From Owenia fusiformis (lineage: Eukaryota; Annelida; Polychaeta; Sabellida; Oweniidae): a stretch of 64,000 nt of DNA. Below are positions 59,382 to 64,000 of the stretch, piece by piece. The position numbers and the translations under genes were made by a program. Position 1 is the stretch's first letter; every line of letters starts with the position of its first letter. Below the pieces are notes generated by a model. That model was not told the DNA's origin. It did no database searches and saw only the letters and a program-made list of their open reading frames with translations. Location of the stretch: the NCBI GenBank assembly GCA_903813345.2, contig CAIIXF020000005.1, positions 27,285,375 to 27,349,374 of the forward strand, in the 5' to 3' direction.

Positions 59382-61209
59382 GTAACCTTCACCATTCATT
59401 GTAATTTCATTTTGTAGTTTTGATTTCTCAATGACACTGGATTCCTCTTCTTAAATAATATGTCTAAAGAGTAGAAATTGAGATTTTGAGATTGCCGAGG
59501 TGGTTGAATAAGTCCAACAGATGCTTGCTCTTCTGAGTTTCACCCGGGGATTTTCATTATATCTCACTTGTTATTTTGCAGCTTTGGGCATCGTTTATGT
59601 TCATGGCAATTTGCGCATCAGTGGCGATCGTATGCATGGAAACAGATGAGTTCTTCAGATCTCCAGCCTTGCTAACTGTACCAAAGATCAACAGCAATGA
59701 AACCAACCCAAAGTACAAGATGTATGATACAACAGATGCTCGCCTGGAGATAATGATAATTGATATCGCGCTGAACGCTGTGTTTACTGTGGAATTACTG
59801 CTATGGTATATGACGTTTGTGAATTTGAGGGATTGCCTCATGTCATTTATGACCTACGTGGATTTTATCAGCATCTCTGGCACCTGGATGCAGTACATTA
59901 TCATCTTCTCGTATCCTCGCTTCAGATTCGTCGACGACTCCATCTACTTCTTGTTCCACCTTATCGATATTATGCGGCTCATCAGAGTCTTCAGACTTTT
60001 GAAACTCGCTGCCTTTTTCAAAGAGTTCCATGTCCTGTTGCTGACACTGAAAGCCAGCGTCAAAGAGCTTCTTCTTCTGTGCACTTTGATCTTCACGTGG
60101 ATGACCATATTTGCCGTGTTGATCTACATAGCAGAGCTGACCGAACCCAATAATTTTCACTCCATATTGAAAGGATTTTGGTGGTCAGTGGTCACCATGA
60201 CAACGGTTGGATATGGAGATACCCATCCGGAGTCTGCGCCTGGTTACATTGTTGGATGCTTCTGCGCCTTGTGTGGACTGTTATGTACAGGTCAGTGAGT
60301 AGACTTTACAAAATCACTTCACTCTTTGGATTAATTTATTATAACCGAGTAATAATTGAAAGTTTCACAATGCAATTTTTAGCCAAAAATCACTTCACTA
60401 CCTTTTCTACATGAATATGTTTTTACGACTATAAATGTCAATGACAGCTAGACTCAACATCATATAAATGTGCAACTAGTTAAAGGGTAGTGTGGCTTGC
60501 CAATTGCGATTCGGTGTAGTTATTTAAATTCTTTAAATCCCTGACACATATACAATTTCATATTTTTCAAAACAAGGGAAGTGAATTCAATCATGAAGAT
60601 GCCATTCATGTGTCGGTATGTCTATGTCTAATTCTATTAATTCTTCTTTGTGATTTATCATTGACATGTCGCTAATTCCTCTCCTAATACCAATAAATAC
60701 TGGCCTCTCAATCGAACTCCAAAATATTATTTCTGCTGATCATTTCAGGTCTTCCAATACCTATTATAGGAAATAGGTTCAACCAATACTACAACTCAGC
60801 GCAACTAGTGGAATCACTTGCTCAACGGTCACCCAACAACGTAGAAAACAGTTTAAATAATGCAGACGACAATGTAGAAGCAGACGACAATACTCTAGTT
60901 GTCAACGATAATGTACATACAGCAGACAATGTAGATACAAATGATGAAAGAGACAAAACGGACATTGAAGGAAAAGAACACGATTCAAATAATAACATTA
61001 TAGATATACCAAAGGGGCCCGTGTTTGGAGATACAAGTCGCATTCAAGTTGAACACATGTGTGGGGTTACCTCAATAGAGAACAGAAATCTGTATGCTGA
61101 ATCGCCCATATGCGGAAACGAGGATCCGGGTAGTTTGGCTGTAGCTGACAATGAAGAATTTAATATTGCATATACATCGATTACCTACACAAATCTTGGC
61201 TATACGTAA
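58923..61209 (+). CDS. Voltage-gated potassium channel alpha subunit, Kv2-4/Shaw-like (three exons)
   Basis: Exons 58923-59381, 59582-60290 and 60749-61209 give 542 residues. The T1 tetramerisation domain has YYDEE, FFERNPDLFPMVLEYIRTG and the zinc motif H67-x5-C73-x20-C94-C95, found in non-Shaker Kv families. S1 starts at LWASFMFMAI (154). In S2, F221 and E224 occupy the charge-transfer positions, and in S3 D247 is present. S4 is MRLIRVFRLLKLAAFF (284-299). The selectivity filter TVGYGD is at 361-366. S6 has PIP (392-394) instead of the common PVP. The cytoplasmic tail (about 150 residues) is rich in Asn and Asp. The start ATG has A at -3. Closest by motif to Kv3/Shaw, but divergent. Confidence 0.92.
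59582..60290 (+). CDS. Kv exon 2: S1 to S6 with pore
   Basis: Enters in phase 0 after ttttgcag and leaves in phase 1 at acag|gtcagt. It encodes the voltage sensor, the pore helix FWWSVVTMTTVGYGD and most of S6. Confidence 0.93.
60291..60748 (+). other. Kv intron 2
   Basis: AT-rich, no repeat or exon recognised. It ends in the acceptor catttcag. Confidence 0.6.
60749..61209 (+). CDS. Kv exon 3: end of S6 and C-terminal tail
   Basis: Begins LPIPIIGNRFNQYYNS (S6 gate), then a low-complexity D/N/V-rich tail (NADDNVEADDNTLVVNDNV) and ends ITYTNLGYT before TAA. The tail matches no domain I recognise. Confidence 0.88.
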
Positions 61210-62125
61210 ACAATAAGCTAGTGGCAATGCAAAGGAAAACTAAACATAAATAACTTTTTTCTTTCTTCCAAAATATCATTCAATTTCTGTAGATGATTTT
61301 GTTACTTATATATGAAGGTACTTTTCTGATGACTATGGTCAGTTTGAATAGTCATTGTCACGCCGTATATTTATTTTCAACCAATTTATCTCCTTAACAC
61401 CAAAACTATTTGCGATGATTTACACTCGAGATATATTCAAATCACCAAAAAGAAGGTGCTCGATTATTCCAATTATGTCTCTGAAAATATCCTAAAAACA
61501 GAATTCAATTTTCAATAGAGGTTTAGCACTTTTCTAAAGATGTCGCCTGTGAGGCTACTTTAAGTAATGTAATTATTCTAAACAGCCATAACATCAGGTA
61601 TAGAACGTAGATACTGAATCAATCAATCATATTCAATTTGGTAAAATATAAGACCAACAAGTTTGATAATCTGTCAGCATATATTCAATTAGTCTTTTTC
61701 CGTCTTAACACAATTGGAAAATTCCTGAAAACTCTGAAATAATTCAGTTTCAGTAAATGCTTCAGACATGGTGATTTATGCATATAACTAGGTAAAAGTA
61801 TCTAATTATTTCAAGGTAAATAAATATTATGCTTATTTGTAGTTAATATACTAAGTGTGTTATGATTGACCAATCCATCTGTCATAACTAAGCAAATGGA
61901 GATCAGATACATTTAAATTATTTTGGGAAAATATTTGAGCGATCTTTTGATCCAATATGGCTGTCCAATCAAAATGGACCAAACGAATTTGATACTTCCT
62001 TATTTGGGTAGGATATGCAAATGAGTTAGGATAGCGAGTATACCCCACTTTTACACGGCTAAAACTAAGTGGACAAAATGTTGGATATTGGTGCAGATAG
62101 CGTATCTCATGGACTTCTCTAAGAA
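61210..62125 (+). other. Intergenic region after the Kv gene
   Basis: No coding sequence recognised. An octamer-like atgcaaat lies at about 62014, about 110 bases before the signal-peptide-like exon. Open frames on the minus strand here are short and unrecognised. Confidence 0.45.
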
Positions 62126-62205
62126 ATGGCAAATTTTCATTGGAAAAACCTGGTAATCATTTTACTAGTTCTAGTCTGCCCTAACGAAATAACAGCAACT
62201 TGGTG
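62126..62205 (+). CDS. Candidate first exon encoding a signal peptide (gene continues outside window; possibly Wnt)
   Basis: ATG with G at -3 and G at +4. It encodes MANFHWKNLVIILLVLVCPN and then EITATW, a short basic start, hydrophobic core and polar end. A strong donor tg|gtaagt leaves phase 2, so the next codon is probably W (tg+g) giving WW. Several Wnt proteins have a first exon of this form ending in WW after the signal peptide. No downstream Wnt exon is in the window, so the family is a guess; that it is a secretory first exon is better supported. Confidence 0.4.
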
Positions 62206-64000
62206 GTAAGTGTTGGAACCCTTTTATTTATTTAAAACAATTTGGTAGTTTATACCAATACGTATCACTCAGCGTGTGGTCATCATCTCCTGATCGGTTT
62301 GTTCTATCTGACAGTTGGATTCCATATGTACAAATATATCGATAACAAATCACTATCTTCTCGGTTAAAAATGATTTCCTTCTGTCTAAACCTTTACATT
62401 GCATTATTGGAAACGTCTTTCACAGTAATGAAGTTCTGTTGAATTAAAAATGTGACGATGGTCTTCGTACCACCGCTATTTATTTGGATTTTATGGTGAG
62501 TATTTGATGAAAATTTGTTTTTATAATTACAAATGTGTTTTAAGTTGTAAGTAACGTTCGGAGTCAATGAGAGACACCATTCTTGATTTTTGATAATTTT
62601 TCAAGATGGTAGAATATCTACAAAAAATAATATTTTATTATAGTACATGATATGATTTAATGCCACTCACTTATTCATCATTTTGGAATTCTGCAAGATT
62701 ACACAATTCACACTCACAAGTGCAATAAATTCATTTCTGAAAATAGATGGATTACGTTAGTTTGTAAATATCTTAAAAAATCTTAAAACAATGGTTCGAG
62801 TGTACAGGGATAGTTGATTTGTTCTGAAGGAACGTTAAGTATTTATTTTAGCGTTGAGATGAGCTTAGAAACGGTATTTTGGACAGACTCGACTATCTCG
62901 AGTCCTTATACCAATCTATGTTTAGATATTTTGTGCTATTTACGTCTCATGAAGATGTACGGGTATACCCTCAAAATGGTTTATATTGTGTTTTTATTTA
63001 AATACGAGATTTATGTCTCACTTTTGATCTACTTTTACGTTGTAGTGACATATTTTGGGGGTTGATTGATGGGGGTTAAAAACAAAGTAAATGGGTTGTT
63101 TATGGGAAATCGAATCGTAAACGTGTTTTCTTGATGAATTGAAATAAGAAAGGAAATTGAATGATTTTACCGATGATATGATAACGACAATCAACTCGGT
63201 TGATGATATAACTGCAACAATCAACTTAACTGATGAAAACTAATGGCTTGATTAATGAAAGGGGAATTAAGTTGATGAATATTAATGAAATTAAATGATT
63301 TAATGCGTCAAAATCCCCCAATGCAAGATCTGTTAGTTGAAAAGAGATAGAAGTTTGCAACTGCAGTGAGTAAACTAATCAACAGTGTCAGAGTTGCCAA
63401 ATGTTGTTAATTAGAATTCTTCAGGTACTCCGACGTATTATATCAGCCCTCGATATGAAGATTCAAACTGTTGCGATTTACGTGTTTCCCATGAGATAAA
63501 CAAATGATGAAATCAGATTACAGAGAATAATGTAAAATAAATACTATGATGCGGGGCAATGTTATTCTTTTGAGAAAATTGGCAAAGTCAATATTTGACC
63601 GGGGTGAAACATACTTGAATGTGGTTTATTGCAGTTGGCGGGGTAACCAGAAGATAGTGATACTCTCAATTAGAATCATTTAACGATTAATTGGAATGTT
63701 TATTTTAATGTCTAGCTAAACGTTTTGTTTAGTTCCCTGTTTGGTACGTTTATATCAACCTGATCTGCTGGTGAACTGGTACGAAATGAACCCTTTATAT
63801 AGTACTCATAATATAACTGTTATGTAATGAAATGTTTGGATATGGTGTTTATCACGAGCGATGTCCCAGCAAATTGATTTTTTGAGCCGTCAAGCCCCAG
63901 TCACATTTGCTCTACGGCGGCCGACAACAATCACGATATAGAAAATCTACATCCTAATGCTTATCCCTATTTTGATATCCCCAATATTCAACTCTTTCTA
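62206..64000 (+). other. Right end of window
   Basis: Apart from the possible small exon at 62458, only AT-rich sequence with tgatgaa/aatgatt-type short repeats around 63160-63300. No coding exon was recognised. If the exon at 62126 is real, this is its first intron. Confidence 0.4.
62458..62495 (+). CDS. Possible alternative short first exon
   Basis: ATG then VFVPPLFIWIL and a donor tg|gtgagt, also phase 2 and also splitting a Trp-like codon. The resemblance in phase and end to the exon at 62126 suggests an alternative start of the same gene, but the exon is tiny and could be chance. Confidence 0.2.

Noticed and set aside
59557-60160. Open frames antisense to the Kv channel core
   Set aside because: They overlap the S1-S6 coding exon and their translations are shadows with no family resemblance.
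1-64000. CRISPR arrays, bacterial operons, rRNA or tRNA genes, viral genes
   Set aside because: No repeat-spacer array, prokaryotic gene organisation, tRNA cloverleaf or viral protein was recognised. All supported genes are intron-containing animal genes except the single-exon sulfotransferase.

Overview
This window is nuclear DNA of an animal. It is AT-rich, with intron-split genes bounded by GT..AG sites, long introns full of small repeats, and a planar-cell-polarity adhesion receptor next to metazoan signalling and metabolic genes. Repeat content (two foldback elements with long inverted arms, pogo-like MITEs, several small dispersed repeats) and gene structure fit a marine invertebrate, perhaps a hemichordate or echinoderm relative. 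That placement is an impression, not a demonstrated fact.

Layout: (1) About 1.4-46.4 kb, + strand, is the 3' two thirds of a Flamingo/CELSR gene. At least 35 phase-consistent coding exons encode the region after the cadherin repeats, EGF and laminin-G modules, a laminin-type EGF, the HRM, GAIN and GPS domains, seven membrane helices and a serine-rich cytoplasmic tail. The cadherin exons lie upstream of the window, and the exact 3' end is ambiguous. (2) About 46.4-51.5 kb holds the probable CELSR 3' UTR and intergenic DNA with a MITE and candidate poly(A) signals. (3) 51.5-58.3 kb, + strand, is a six-exon short-chain dehydrogenase of the 11-beta-hydroxysteroid dehydrogenase type. Its 4.2-kb first intron contains a 79-bp minisatellite and an intronless HS2ST/UST-like sulfotransferase on the opposite strand. 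(4) 58.9-61.2 kb, + strand, is a complete three-exon voltage-gated potassium channel of the zinc-binding T1 (non-Shaker) type with an unusual S4. (5) At 62.1-62.5 kb there is one, possibly two, short signal-peptide-like first exons of a gene that continues beyond the window; the shape resembles a Wnt first exon, but this is speculative.

The genes do not form a pathway with one another; this is ordinary eukaryotic linkage. The less ordinary features are the nested antisense sulfotransferase, two possible CELSR endings that both read E-T-S-hydrophobic-stop, foldback elements that would give the CELSR pre-mRNA long hairpins, and two intronic repeat families whose recognised copies all lie in the sense orientation.
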